Source: Cytobacillus purgationiresistens (GTDB lineage Bacteria; Bacillota; Bacilli; Bacillales; Cytobacillaceae). From it: DNA of 34,529 nt. The stretch is taken from NCBI RefSeq assembly GCF_030813235.1, contig NZ_JAUSUB010000045.1, positions 1-34,529 of the forward strand, written 5' to 3'. This document shows positions 26,556-33,748 of the stretch, one piece after another; position 1 is the first letter of the stretch, and every line of letters starts with the position of its first letter. The notes under the pieces are model-generated. The model saw only the letters and a program-made list of their open reading frames with translations. It ran no database searches and was not told where the DNA came from. The position numbers and the translations under genes were made by a program.

Positions 26556-26610
26556 TTGAACCACTCCTCTTTTCTGTTTATAACAGCAACCAAGTGCTGG
26601 TTTATTTAAA

Positions 26611-26642
26611 AAACAAAAACCCCTCTCCATAAGAAGAGGGGG
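26611..26642 (-). terminator. Terminator of the gene-proximal SAM riboswitch
   Basis: On the minus strand the stem 26635-26641 with 26620-26626 (seven pairs, mostly G-C) is followed by a T-rich tract (complement of 26608-26619). The strand next to it is the 3' side of the riboswitch P1 helix, so SAM binding would favour this hairpin. Confidence 0.85.
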
Positions 26643-26643
26643 C

Positions 26644-26757
26644 CTCATCTTATCTGTCAGGTTGTTACACCTGCAGGATTTAGCACCTTTTCAAGCTATT
26701 GCTTGAAGGTTGCCGGACTTCATCGGGCCTGATCCCTCCGTCACTCTGGATAAGAAA
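26644..26757 (-). ncRNA. SAM-I (S-box) riboswitch, gene-proximal copy
   Basis: Read on the minus strand, the S-box core is clear: CTTATCCAGAG, GGAGGGATCAGGCCC, GATGAAGTCCGGCAACC, then GGTGCTAAATCCTGC and the closing GATAAGATGAG. P1 pairs TCTTATC with GATAAGA (7 bp). It ends just before the terminator at 26611-26642 and the metY ribosome binding site. In this class, SAM binding stabilises P1 and termination follows, so the operon is on when SAM is low. Confidence 0.95.
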
Positions 26758-26799
26758 TATTTAGTTGTTTAATGCATTAACTCATCATCTACAAAAAGT

Positions 26800-26828
26800 A
26801 TTATAGTAGAAAAATGTCGAATCGTCAA
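26800..26828 (-). promoter_or_regulatory. SigA promoter in front of the proximal SAM riboswitch
   Basis: On the minus strand TTGACG (26823-26828) and a perfect TATAAT (26800-26805) are 17 bp apart. The start site would be near 26793, about 36 nt before the proximal riboswitch and downstream of the distal riboswitch's terminator. Confidence 0.85.
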
Positions 26829-26900
26829 TTATAATTCTGAAATTAATTTATTTTCTAAATAATAAATCGATTATACAAGATCAGCGGATTGTTTTTGAAA

Positions 26901-26935
26901 ATTAAAAACCCCTTCCGTCAAAACAGAAGGGGTTT
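26901..26935 (-). terminator. Terminator of the distal SAM riboswitch
   Basis: A perfect 10-bp stem (26926-26935 with 26906-26915) with a 10-nt loop, followed on the minus strand by TTTTTAAT. It lies between the two riboswitches, so a transcript from the distal promoter can end here before reaching the second one. Confidence 0.88.
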
Positions 26936-26966
26936 GTTTGAAAAATAATTCAAAGCCGACCGCCTT

Positions 26967-27069
26967 CTCATCTTAGGAAACAGCATTTCCTCTGAAATTG
27001 GCACCGTGCATGTAGATGCTGGTTGCCGAGGCTTCGCAGGGTCAGTCCCTCCACCTCTCTGGATAAGAA
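26967..27069 (-). ncRNA. SAM-I (S-box) riboswitch, distal copy
   Basis: A second complete S-box on the minus strand: CTTATCCAGAG, GGTGGAGGGACTGACCC, GCGAAGCCTCGGCAACC, GGTGCCAATTTC and closing CCTAAGATGAG. The P1 helix is weaker than in the proximal copy: about five pairs (TCTTA with TAAGA), with a mismatch inside. The variable P3/P4 loops differ, so it is not a recent exact duplication. Confidence 0.93.
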
Positions 27070-27091
27070 AGTCATATTGTAATTGAGTAAA

Positions 27092-27120
27092 ATAATATAC
27101 CTTTCAGACAATTTAGTCAA
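27092..27120 (-). promoter_or_regulatory. SigA promoter in front of the distal SAM riboswitch
   Basis: On the minus strand TTGACT (27115-27120) and TATTAT (27092-27097) are exactly 17 bp apart. The start site would be near 27085, about 16 nt before the distal riboswitch. Confidence 0.8.
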
Positions 27121-27164
27121 CCGTTTTTTTAAAATTTTTAAGTTTCTTCATCACCTCATTGCCT

Positions 27165-27788
27165 TTATATATCTTCTTTGATTAATGTAATGAAATGTTG
27201 AAGGATTCTTGCTGTTAACCCCCATATCACCTTATCATCAAAATAATAAAACACTTCCTCCACTTTTCTTGACTGCCATTTATAATTCTCTCCACCAGGA
27301 ATTTGATTAAAAGGGAAATCTTTACCTGGTTCTGCCTTAAAGTCTATAAAATGGATTTTCGGCTCTTTATTAAGAAAATATTGCAGGGGAACAGTAAAAA
27401 CCTCCTCTACTTCTGTTGGATTCGGGACAATCTTCTCACTATTTTTTAACACACCTACAAATGGATAAATGATGGTATTGAAGGGAGAAATCATATAATC
27501 AAGGGAAGAAAGAGGGACGATGCTGTTCTCACTTATACCGAGTTCTTCTGACGTTTCACGTATGGCCGCATGCTTTTCACTTTCGTCGCATTGATCCACA
27601 CGTCCTCCTGGAAAACAAATCTCACCTGGCTGTCTTCTGAGTTGAAGCGATCTTACCTCAAATAACACATGTAATTGACCTTCTTTTTCTATCAAAGGAA
27701 GCATAACAGCAAATCTGGCAAACTGTTCACTTCCCAATATAATTGGCTTGCGATTAGATAGCATCTTTTCCAAGCGTTGAATCTCCAT
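27165..27788 (-). CDS. Nudix hydrolase of the CoA-pyrophosphatase type
   Basis: A 207-residue cytoplasmic Nudix enzyme. The Nudix box is seen as FPGGRVDQCDESEKHAAI followed by RETSEELGI, with the one-residue-longer spacing also found in NudL-type CoA diphosphatases. It is preceded by the family-specific LFEVRSLQLRRQPGEICFPG segment. Such enzymes split CoA or its derivatives into phosphopantetheine and ADP parts; activity here is inferred. I choose the ATG at 27788, with GGGAG at a normal distance; a GTG at 27809 in frame is less likely. It lies upstream of the distal riboswitch on the same strand but has no obvious terminator, so read-through into the sulfur operon leader is possible. Confidence 0.88.
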   Translation of the reverse strand: MEIQRLEKMLSNRKPIILGSEQFARFAVMLPLIEKEGQLHVLFEVRSLQLRRQPGEICFPGGRVDQCDESEKHAAIRETSEELGISENSIVPLSSLDYMISPFNTIIYPFVGVLKNSEKIVPNPTEVEEVFTVPLQYFLNKEPKIHFIDFKAEPGKDFPFNQIPGGENYKWQSRKVEEVFYYFDDKVIWGLTARILQHFITLIKEDI

Positions 27789-27896
27789 ATCCACACTCCC
27801 AAAGTCCACTGACCTGTTTCTTTATGTTATTATCATACTCCACTTTCATTCATCTTAAAAAGATTAAGAATTCATTATGAATCCAGGGAAAGAAAA

Positions 27897-27940
27897 AGAT
27901 TGCCCAACCGCTGCCAGACAAGGCATCGTGTAGACAATCT
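27897..27940 (-). terminator. Possible terminator of the peptide transporter operon
   Basis: On the minus strand AGATTG...CAATCT (outer arms 27935-27940 and 27897-27902) encloses a smaller TGCC/GGCA hairpin. A T-rich tract follows (complement of 27891-27897). It lies 58 bp past the stop of the last gene. Pairing is discontinuous. Confidence 0.5.
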
Positions 27941-27998
27941 CTATAAAGCACTCTTGTTGTATAGTCCTAAAATTACTTTAAAGGAGAAAATCCTTATA

Positions 27999-28988
27999 TT
28001 ACGCTTTTGATTCCTCTGTTAAATGGCAAGCAACCTGCTGGTAGCCTGATCCAGAAACCGACATAAGTTTTGGCTCTTCCTTGGCACAACGGTCAAACGC
28101 CAACGGACAACGTGTGTGAAAGCGGCAGCCAGCTGGTGGATCAATTGGAGAAGGAACATCCCCTGTTAGGATAATCCGCTCTCTTCTCTCTGTGATATTC
28201 GTACTTGGAATCGCTGATAAAAGCGCTTGGGTATATGGATGCCTCGGCTGATTAAACAAAGACTTTTTATCGGCAACCTCTACAATTTTCCCAAGATACA
28301 TGACAATAATCCGATCAGAAATGTGACGCACAACACCTAAATCATGTGAAATAAATAGATAGGTGAGTTTGAATTTCCTTTGCAGATCTTTTAATAGATT
28401 TAGTACCTGAGCCTGGATAGAAACGTCCAAAGCGGATACTGCTTCATCACATACAATTAACTTTGGATCAACAGATAATGCACGGGCAATCCCAATTCTT
28501 TGACGTTGTCCGCCACTGAATTCATGGGGATAACGATCGATTTGATGCGCACCGATACCAACCGTTTCTAGCAACTCCGTGATTTTCTTTCTTCTATCTT
28601 TCTTAGGAATTACCTTCTGAATCTCCATGGCTTCTTCTAATATTTGACTAACCGTTTGTCTCGGGTTTAAAGAAGCATAAGGATCTTGGAAAATAATCTG
28701 CAAATCCTTTCTCTTTTTCCTCATCTGTGACTTACTAAGAGACACTAAATCTTCTCCTTGGAAATAGATATTCCCGGAATATGGATTATCCAAGCGGAGA
28801 ATTGCACGGCCAGTCGTGGATTTTCCGCATCCGGATTCTCCAACAATGCTGACAGTTTCTCCTTCATTCACTGTAAAGCTGACATCATCGACAGCCTTGA
28901 CATGATTAACCGTCCGACCAAACACTCCACCTTTAATAGGAAAATATTGCTTCAGTTCTTTCACTTCCAATAATGCCTGATCACTCAT
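27999..28988 (-). CDS. Peptide-type ABC transporter ATPase, OppF/DppF-like
   Basis: A 329-residue ATPase, the second of two in this importer. Walker A GESGCGKST (residues 50-58), Q-loop IFQDPYASLNPRQTV, signature FSGGQRQRIGIARAL, Walker B LIVCDEAVSALD and switch SHDLGVV are present. The C-terminal extension holds the oligopeptide-family cysteine motif GCRFHTRCPLAFDRCAKEEP, which in some relatives binds an iron-sulfur cluster. The ATG overlaps the end of the upstream ATPase gene by 8 bp, indicating translational coupling. It is the last gene of the minus-strand operon. Confidence 0.92.
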   Translation of the reverse strand: MSDQALLEVKELKQYFPIKGGVFGRTVNHVKAVDDVSFTVNEGETVSIVGESGCGKSTTGRAILRLDNPYSGNIYFQGEDLVSLSKSQMRKKRKDLQIIFQDPYASLNPRQTVSQILEEAMEIQKVIPKKDRRKKITELLETVGIGAHQIDRYPHEFSGGQRQRIGIARALSVDPKLIVCDEAVSALDVSIQAQVLNLLKDLQRKFKLTYLFISHDLGVVRHISDRIIVMYLGKIVEVADKKSLFNQPRHPYTQALLSAIPSTNITERRERIILTGDVPSPIDPPAGCRFHTRCPLAFDRCAKEEPKLMSVSGSGYQQVACHLTEESKA

Positions 28989-30006
28989 GACGACTCACTG
29001 CCTCCCCCTCTTTTTCCCATTGGTCTGTATAAATCCAACAGCGGACCTTATCTCCATCACTTGTCTCTGCAAGCTCAGGAAGTGTTGCATGACAAATTTC
29101 CTTTGCACTCGGACATCTTGGGGCAAAACTGCAGCCAGAAGGCAAATTAAATGGGCTTGGAACGGAACCAGTGATAATAGCTAAATCCCCTTCCACGTCT
29201 TCATCATGCTTTGGCACTGAGTTTAACAGACCGATTGTATAGGGGTGTTTAGGGTCAGTGAATACCGTTTTCACATCTGCATATTCAACCACTTTCCCAC
29301 AGTACATCACAGCCACTTTATCGCACATTTCAGCCACTACACCTAAATCATGGGTAATAATCATCAATGATGTTCCCATATCTTCTTGAAGTTTTTTAAT
29401 TAGCTCAAGGATTTGCGCTTGAATCGTAACATCCAAAGCCGTAGTCGGTTCATCAGCGATCAATAGTTCCGGATTACATGCCAGAGAGATAGCAATCATC
29501 ACACGCTGCCTCATCCCGCCAGATAATTCGAATGGATATTGCTTCGCCCGTTTTTCTGGAGAAGGAATCCCCACCAGCTTAAGCATTTCAACCGATTTCT
29601 CCCAAGCTTTCTTTTTGTTTAGCTTTTGATGAATTCGAATGGATTCCGCAATCTGCTCCCCACATGTTAGAGTAGGATTAAGAGACGTCATCGGTTCTTG
29701 GAAAATCATCGAAATATTATTCCCGCGAATGGCCATCATTTGTTTTTTAGACTTTTTAAGCAGATCTTCTCCTTTAAAAATGACCTCTCCTTCTTTTATT
29801 CTTCCTACAGGTTCTTGCAAAAGCCGTAAAATGGAGAGCGAGGTGATGCTTTTTCCTGATCCCGATTCCCCTACAATCCCTAATGTTTTTCCTTTTTCAA
29901 TCGAGAAATCCACGCCATCCACTGCTTTTACTTCACCTTCATCAGTAAAAAAAGAGGTCCGAAGATTTCTCACTTCAAGTATGCTTTCTTCTTTTGTCAA
30001 ACTCAT
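28981..30006 (-). CDS. Peptide-type ABC transporter ATPase, OppD/DppD-like
   Basis: A 341-residue ATPase. Walker A GESGSGKS (residues 46-53), Q-loop IFQEPMTSLNPT, signature LSGGMRQRVMIAISLACNP, Walker B LLIADEPTTALD and the switch region MIITHDLGVVAEM are visible. The C-terminal cysteine motif reads GCSFAPRCPSAKEICHATLPEL, parallel to that of its partner. The ATG follows GGCGGTGA. It lies 16 bp behind the permease gene and overlaps the next ATPase gene. Together the two ATPases form the heterodimer that drives uptake. Confidence 0.92.
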   Translation of the reverse strand: MSLTKEESILEVRNLRTSFFTDEGEVKAVDGVDFSIEKGKTLGIVGESGSGKSITSLSILRLLQEPVGRIKEGEVIFKGEDLLKKSKKQMMAIRGNNISMIFQEPMTSLNPTLTCGEQIAESIRIHQKLNKKKAWEKSVEMLKLVGIPSPEKRAKQYPFELSGGMRQRVMIAISLACNPELLIADEPTTALDVTIQAQILELIKKLQEDMGTSLMIITHDLGVVAEMCDKVAVMYCGKVVEYADVKTVFTDPKHPYTIGLLNSVPKHDEDVEGDLAIITGSVPSPFNLPSGCSFAPRCPSAKEICHATLPELAETSDGDKVRCWIYTDQWEKEGEAVSRHE

Positions 30007-30022
30007 CTTGTCTTCACCGCCC

Positions 30023-30946
30023 TTAATTTAAATCGATGCGTTTATTTAATAATCGATAAGAGATATCTACCATCGTATTCACAACAACAAATAGCACGGC
30101 ACAGACGAGGATCGTCCCTTGCACCATCGGAAAGTCATGTGCTCTAATTGAGTCGATGACTAAACGTCCAAGTCCATTCACTGCAAATACGGTTTCAGTA
30201 ATAACCGCTCCGCCTAGCAAAGTACCAAACTGTAACCCTACTACCGTTACTACAGGAATTAAGGCATTTCGCAGACCATGTTTATAGATAACGAGTTTAT
30301 CACTTACCCCTTTTGCATATGCAGTCCTAATATAATCCTGATCCATTACCTCGAGCATGCTTGAACGTGTCATGCGGGCGATAATTGCCGCACCTGCCGT
30401 ACCGAGCGTAATAGCCGGCAGGATCATATGCTCCCATGTTCCCCAGCCTGCGACAGGGAACCAGCCTAGATTAACGGAGAAAAGATAAATGAGCATGATC
30501 CCCAGCCAAAAATTTGGCATAGAGAGTCCAAATAAAGCGATGACCATCAGCGAAACATCGGCAAAGGAATATTTTCGTGTTGCTGAAATAATTCCTGCCA
30601 GCAATCCAAAAATGACTGCCAGAACAGTACCTACCAAAGCGAGCTGGACGGTAATCCAAAATCGGGAGTCAAAAATCTCAGATGTCACAGCTCTGCTTGT
30701 CCGAATTGAATTGCCTAGATCACCTTGAACCGCATTTCCAATAAAGCTGAAATACTGTTGATACAACGGCTCATTTAAACCAAGATTTTCTCTCATTTGT
30801 TCAATTTGCTCAGGGTTAGCATTTTCCCCGGCCATGATTTTTGCTGCATCTCCTGGAATTAGGTGCATCATTAAGAAAACTGCTAAAGTGACCCCTATCA
30901 TTACTGGAATTGTTTGAAATATTCTTCTAACTATATAGAGAAACAT
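30023..30946 (-). CDS. Peptide-type ABC transporter permease, OppB/DppB/GsiC-like
   Basis: A 307-residue membrane permease of the DppB/OppB group. It begins with the characteristic RRIFQTIPVMIGVTLAVFLMM helix and the LIPGDAA loop. The conserved ATPase-contact segment is seen as RTAYAKGVSDKLVIYKHGLR near residue 215, then GTLLGGAVITETVFAVNGLG. About six hydrophobic segments. GGAAGG lies upstream of the ATG. It sits 19 bp behind the C-type permease gene, with which it forms the channel. Confidence 0.92.
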   Translation of the reverse strand: MFLYIVRRIFQTIPVMIGVTLAVFLMMHLIPGDAAKIMAGENANPEQIEQMRENLGLNEPLYQQYFSFIGNAVQGDLGNSIRTSRAVTSEIFDSRFWITVQLALVGTVLAVIFGLLAGIISATRKYSFADVSLMVIALFGLSMPNFWLGIMLIYLFSVNLGWFPVAGWGTWEHMILPAITLGTAGAAIIARMTRSSMLEVMDQDYIRTAYAKGVSDKLVIYKHGLRNALIPVVTVVGLQFGTLLGGAVITETVFAVNGLGRLVIDSIRAHDFPMVQGTILVCAVLFVVVNTMVDISYRLLNKRIDLN

Positions 30947-30965
30947 ATAAGCTCACCTTCCATTA

Positions 30966-31868
30966 TCATTTCTTTGTTTTGGGATCTAGTGCATCTCGCA
31001 GTCCGTCACCAAATAGATTAAACCCAACGACAACAAGTAATATCACTAGACCTGGGAATAGGGTAATATGCGGTGCTTGTGCTACATATGAGCGCCCTTG
31101 GGCAAGCATTGTACCCCATTCAGGAGTAGGCGGCTTCGTTCCCATTCCTAAAAAGGAAAGTGCACTGGCAGTAATAATTGCTGATGCAATATATAAGGTT
31201 GACTGGACAATGATTGGTGAAAGAACATTTGGAAGTATATGTTTAATGATAATCCTCGTATCCCGCGCTCCCATTGCTTTGATCGCATCTATGTATTCTA
31301 GCTTCTTCACTGTCAATGTTGAACCACGCACAATCCTTGCGAAGGTAGGAATAGCATAGAAAGCTACAGCAATAATGACATTCGTCGTACTGGCTCCAAG
31401 CACACTGACAATCGCTAAAGCTAGTAAGATACCAGGGAAAGCAAGTAAAACATCACAGATTCTCATAATTAAAGAATCTACCCACCTGCCATAATAGCCT
31501 GCCACAACACCAAGTATGATTCCTGTTAATGCTCCAAGCAGTGTAGATAAAATCCCTACTGTTAATGAAATCCTCGACCCATACAACAGCCGGCTTAATA
31601 TGTCTCTCCCCTTATCATCAGTACCGAGCCAATGCTCGCTTGAAGGAGTCTCCAGCTTTTTGCTTAATTGCATCTCAGTTGGATCATATGGAGCTAACAA
31701 AGGTGCGAATATAGCCAATAATGAAAATACTATAACGATAAAAGCTCCTACCATTGCAGCTTTGTTCTTTGCCAGCTTTTTATAAAAGCTTTTCATGCGG
31801 ATTGCTTTCGAATTGCCAACTCTAGCAGGATTGACTGCCATTGTTTCCAGTTGCGGCTGATGATCCAT
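30966..31868 (-). CDS. Peptide-type ABC transporter permease, OppC/DppC/GsiD-like
   Basis: A 300-residue permease with a cytoplasmic N-terminal tail of about 35 residues and six hydrophobic segments. Family marks: FAPLLAPYDPTEM after the first helix, HWLGTDDKGRDILSRLLYG near residue 78 and the ATPase-contact loop YIDAIKAMGARDTRIIIKHI near residue 195. The C-terminal GFNLFGDGLRDALDPKTKK is typical of DppC and GsiD. The ATG at 31868 follows GGATGG at 8 nt; the in-frame ATG at 31880 directly abuts its purine stretch and is less likely. It is the first gene of the four-gene minus-strand operon. Order C, B, D, F differs from the usual A, B, C, D, F. Confidence 0.9.
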   Translation of the reverse strand: MDHQPQLETMAVNPARVGNSKAIRMKSFYKKLAKNKAAMVGAFIVIVFSLLAIFAPLLAPYDPTEMQLSKKLETPSSEHWLGTDDKGRDILSRLLYGSRISLTVGILSTLLGALTGIILGVVAGYYGRWVDSLIMRICDVLLAFPGILLALAIVSVLGASTTNVIIAVAFYAIPTFARIVRGSTLTVKKLEYIDAIKAMGARDTRIIIKHILPNVLSPIIVQSTLYIASAIITASALSFLGMGTKPPTPEWGTMLAQGRSYVAQAPHITLFPGLVILLVVVGFNLFGDGLRDALDPKTKK

Positions 31869-32088
31869 ACATATTTCCATCCTTTCAATCTATAAATGAT
31901 TCTTTCAAAGCCATATATTCTTTATACTTCTCTAGTAGATTAGTCTCAATCACCACCTTCCTTTCCCATGAATCTTCTAAAAAAACAACCAAACAAATTA
32001 CATAATTATCCACACAAGGGTGCTTACAACCTAAAAATACATATTTATTGCAATATTAACATAATTATATAAAATATCCAAAATAATA

Positions 32089-32117
32089 TTGTAAAATCAA
32101 ATTTTATAAATTAAGAT
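32089..32117 (+). promoter_or_regulatory. Candidate promoter of the binding-protein gene
   Basis: TTGTAA (32089-32094) and TAAGAT (32112-32117) are 17 bp apart, 48 bp before the start codon. The whole region 31881-32150 is extremely AT-rich, so chance matches are likely. No other gene or hairpin is seen between the divergent transcripts. Confidence 0.4.
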
Positions 32118-32164
32118 AATAATTGTAAGTTTCTAATAATTTAGTTTATAGAGGGGGAATTTTT

Positions 32165-33748
32165 TTGAAAGCAAAAAAGAATTGGATACTCATGCTATTA
32201 CTTTCGTCTGTTCTATTTCTAGCGGCATGTGGCGGCAACGGAACTAGCGGCAACGAAAGCAAGCCTGAAGCAGATGATGATGAATCATCAGAATCTGCTA
32301 GTGGAGAACTCGTATTTGTAACTCCATCTGATGCACCTACACTTGACCCGCATGGGCAAAATGATACGGCATCAAATACAGCGACTTCACAAATTCTAGA
32401 AAGATTAACAGACTATGCTGAAGACGGAACTGTTGTACCACTGTTGGCTACTGAGTTTGATAACATCGATGATACAACTTGGGAATTCAAATTACGGGAA
32501 GATGTTAAATTCCATGACGGAAGTGACTTTAATGCTGAAGCAGTAAAAATGTCTCTTGACCGTATACTAGATCCTAAGCTTGCATCACCGAAGGCCGTTA
32601 TTCTTAATATGATCTCTGAAGTTGTAGTTATTGATGACTACACAGTTCATATTAAGACTGAAGAGCCATTCGCTCCTATGCCAGCTCACTTAGCGCATAA
32701 TGCAGGTTCTATCATTGCACCATCTGCTATTGAAGAAGAAAATAATGGCGGCACTAAGATTGACGAAAACCCAATCGGCACAGGGCCTTTCAAATTTAAA
32801 GAATGGAACCGTGGTGCTGAAATCAAGTTTGATAAGAACGAAGATTATTGGGGAGAAGTACCTTCATTTGATTCCATTTCAATTAAAGTTGTACCAGAGC
32901 AATCAACTCGTGTAGCGATGTTAGAAACTGGCGAGGCAAACATCATGCTCGTAGGAGCTTCTGATGTTGAGCGCGTTGAAGCGATGGATAAAATTGAAAT
33001 CGATCGCGTTAGAGGAACACGTATGGACTATGTGAGCTTTAACTTAAACAAACCTCCATACGATGATGTAAAAGTTCGTCAAGCCATTGCAATGGCAATC
33101 GACAAAGAGGATGTAGTAAAAGGAATTCTGGATGGACAAGGGATTCCAGCTGTGGGACCTCTTGCACCAAACGTAATTGGAAACTCTCAGGATTTAGAGC
33201 CGCTGCCATATGATGTTGATGCAGCTAAAGAATTATTAGCTGAAGCAGGTCATCCAGATGGCTTCAAAACAACGATTTATGTAAATGAAGGAAGTAAGGA
33301 GCGTGCTGATATCGCTGAGCTTGTTCAAGCACAGCTTGCACCAATCGGTATTGAAGTTGAAATCGAAGTAATCGAATGGGCTACCTTCCTAGAAAAAACT
33401 GGCGCTGGCGAGCATGAACTATTTGTTCTCGGCTGGACAACAGTAACAGGTGACGCTGACTATGGATTATATGCATTATTCCATTCTTCTCAGCATGGCG
33501 ACCCTGGTAACCGTTCATTCTATAACAATCCAAAAGCAGATGAGCTGCTTGATAAAGGACGTACAAGTACTGACCAAGATGAGCGTAACGCAGCCTATGC
33601 TGAGCTTTCCGAAATCTTAGTGGAAGAAGCTCCAATGGTTTACTTACATCACCCTGATTTCGTACACGGAACTAACGGTATTGAGTCTGGTTTATTCGTC
33701 AACTTTGGCGGAACACCATTCTTCAAAGGTGTAAAATTAGCTAACTAA
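32165..33748 (+). CDS. Peptide/glutathione-type ABC transporter substrate-binding lipoprotein
   Basis: A 527-residue extracellular lipoprotein of the SBP_bac_5 family. The signal peptide ends in lipobox LAAC with Cys22; an acidic, serine-rich linker follows (residues 24-48). The mature protein shows the family blocks TLDPHGQND near residue 60, WEFKLREDVKFHDG near residue 108, IGTGPFKFKEWNRG near residue 205 and DYVSFNLNKPPYDDVKVRQA near residue 290. The opening after TLDPH resembles GsiB-like glutathione-binding proteins more than OppA, so glutathione or a small peptide is the likely ligand (inference). The TTG start lies 7 nt after GAGGGGG. It is divergent from the four transporter genes it must serve. 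Confidence 0.9.
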   Translation: MKAKKNWILMLLLSSVLFLAACGGNGTSGNESKPEADDDESSESASGELVFVTPSDAPTLDPHGQNDTASNTATSQILERLTDYAEDGTVVPLLATEFDNIDDTTWEFKLREDVKFHDGSDFNAEAVKMSLDRILDPKLASPKAVILNMISEVVVIDDYTVHIKTEEPFAPMPAHLAHNAGSIIAPSAIEEENNGGTKIDENPIGTGPFKFKEWNRGAEIKFDKNEDYWGEVPSFDSISIKVVPEQSTRVAMLETGEANIMLVGASDVERVEAMDKIEIDRVRGTRMDYVSFNLNKPPYDDVKVRQAIAMAIDKEDVVKGILDGQGIPAVGPLAPNVIGNSQDLEPLPYDVDAAKELLAEAGHPDGFKTTIYVNEGSKERADIAELVQAQLAPIGIEVEIEVIEWATFLEKTGAGEHELFVLGWTTVTGDADYGLYALFHSSQHGDPGNRSFYNNPKADELLDKGRTSTDQDERNAAYAELSEILVEEAPMVYLHHPDFVHGTNGIESGLFVNFGGTPFFKGVKLAN

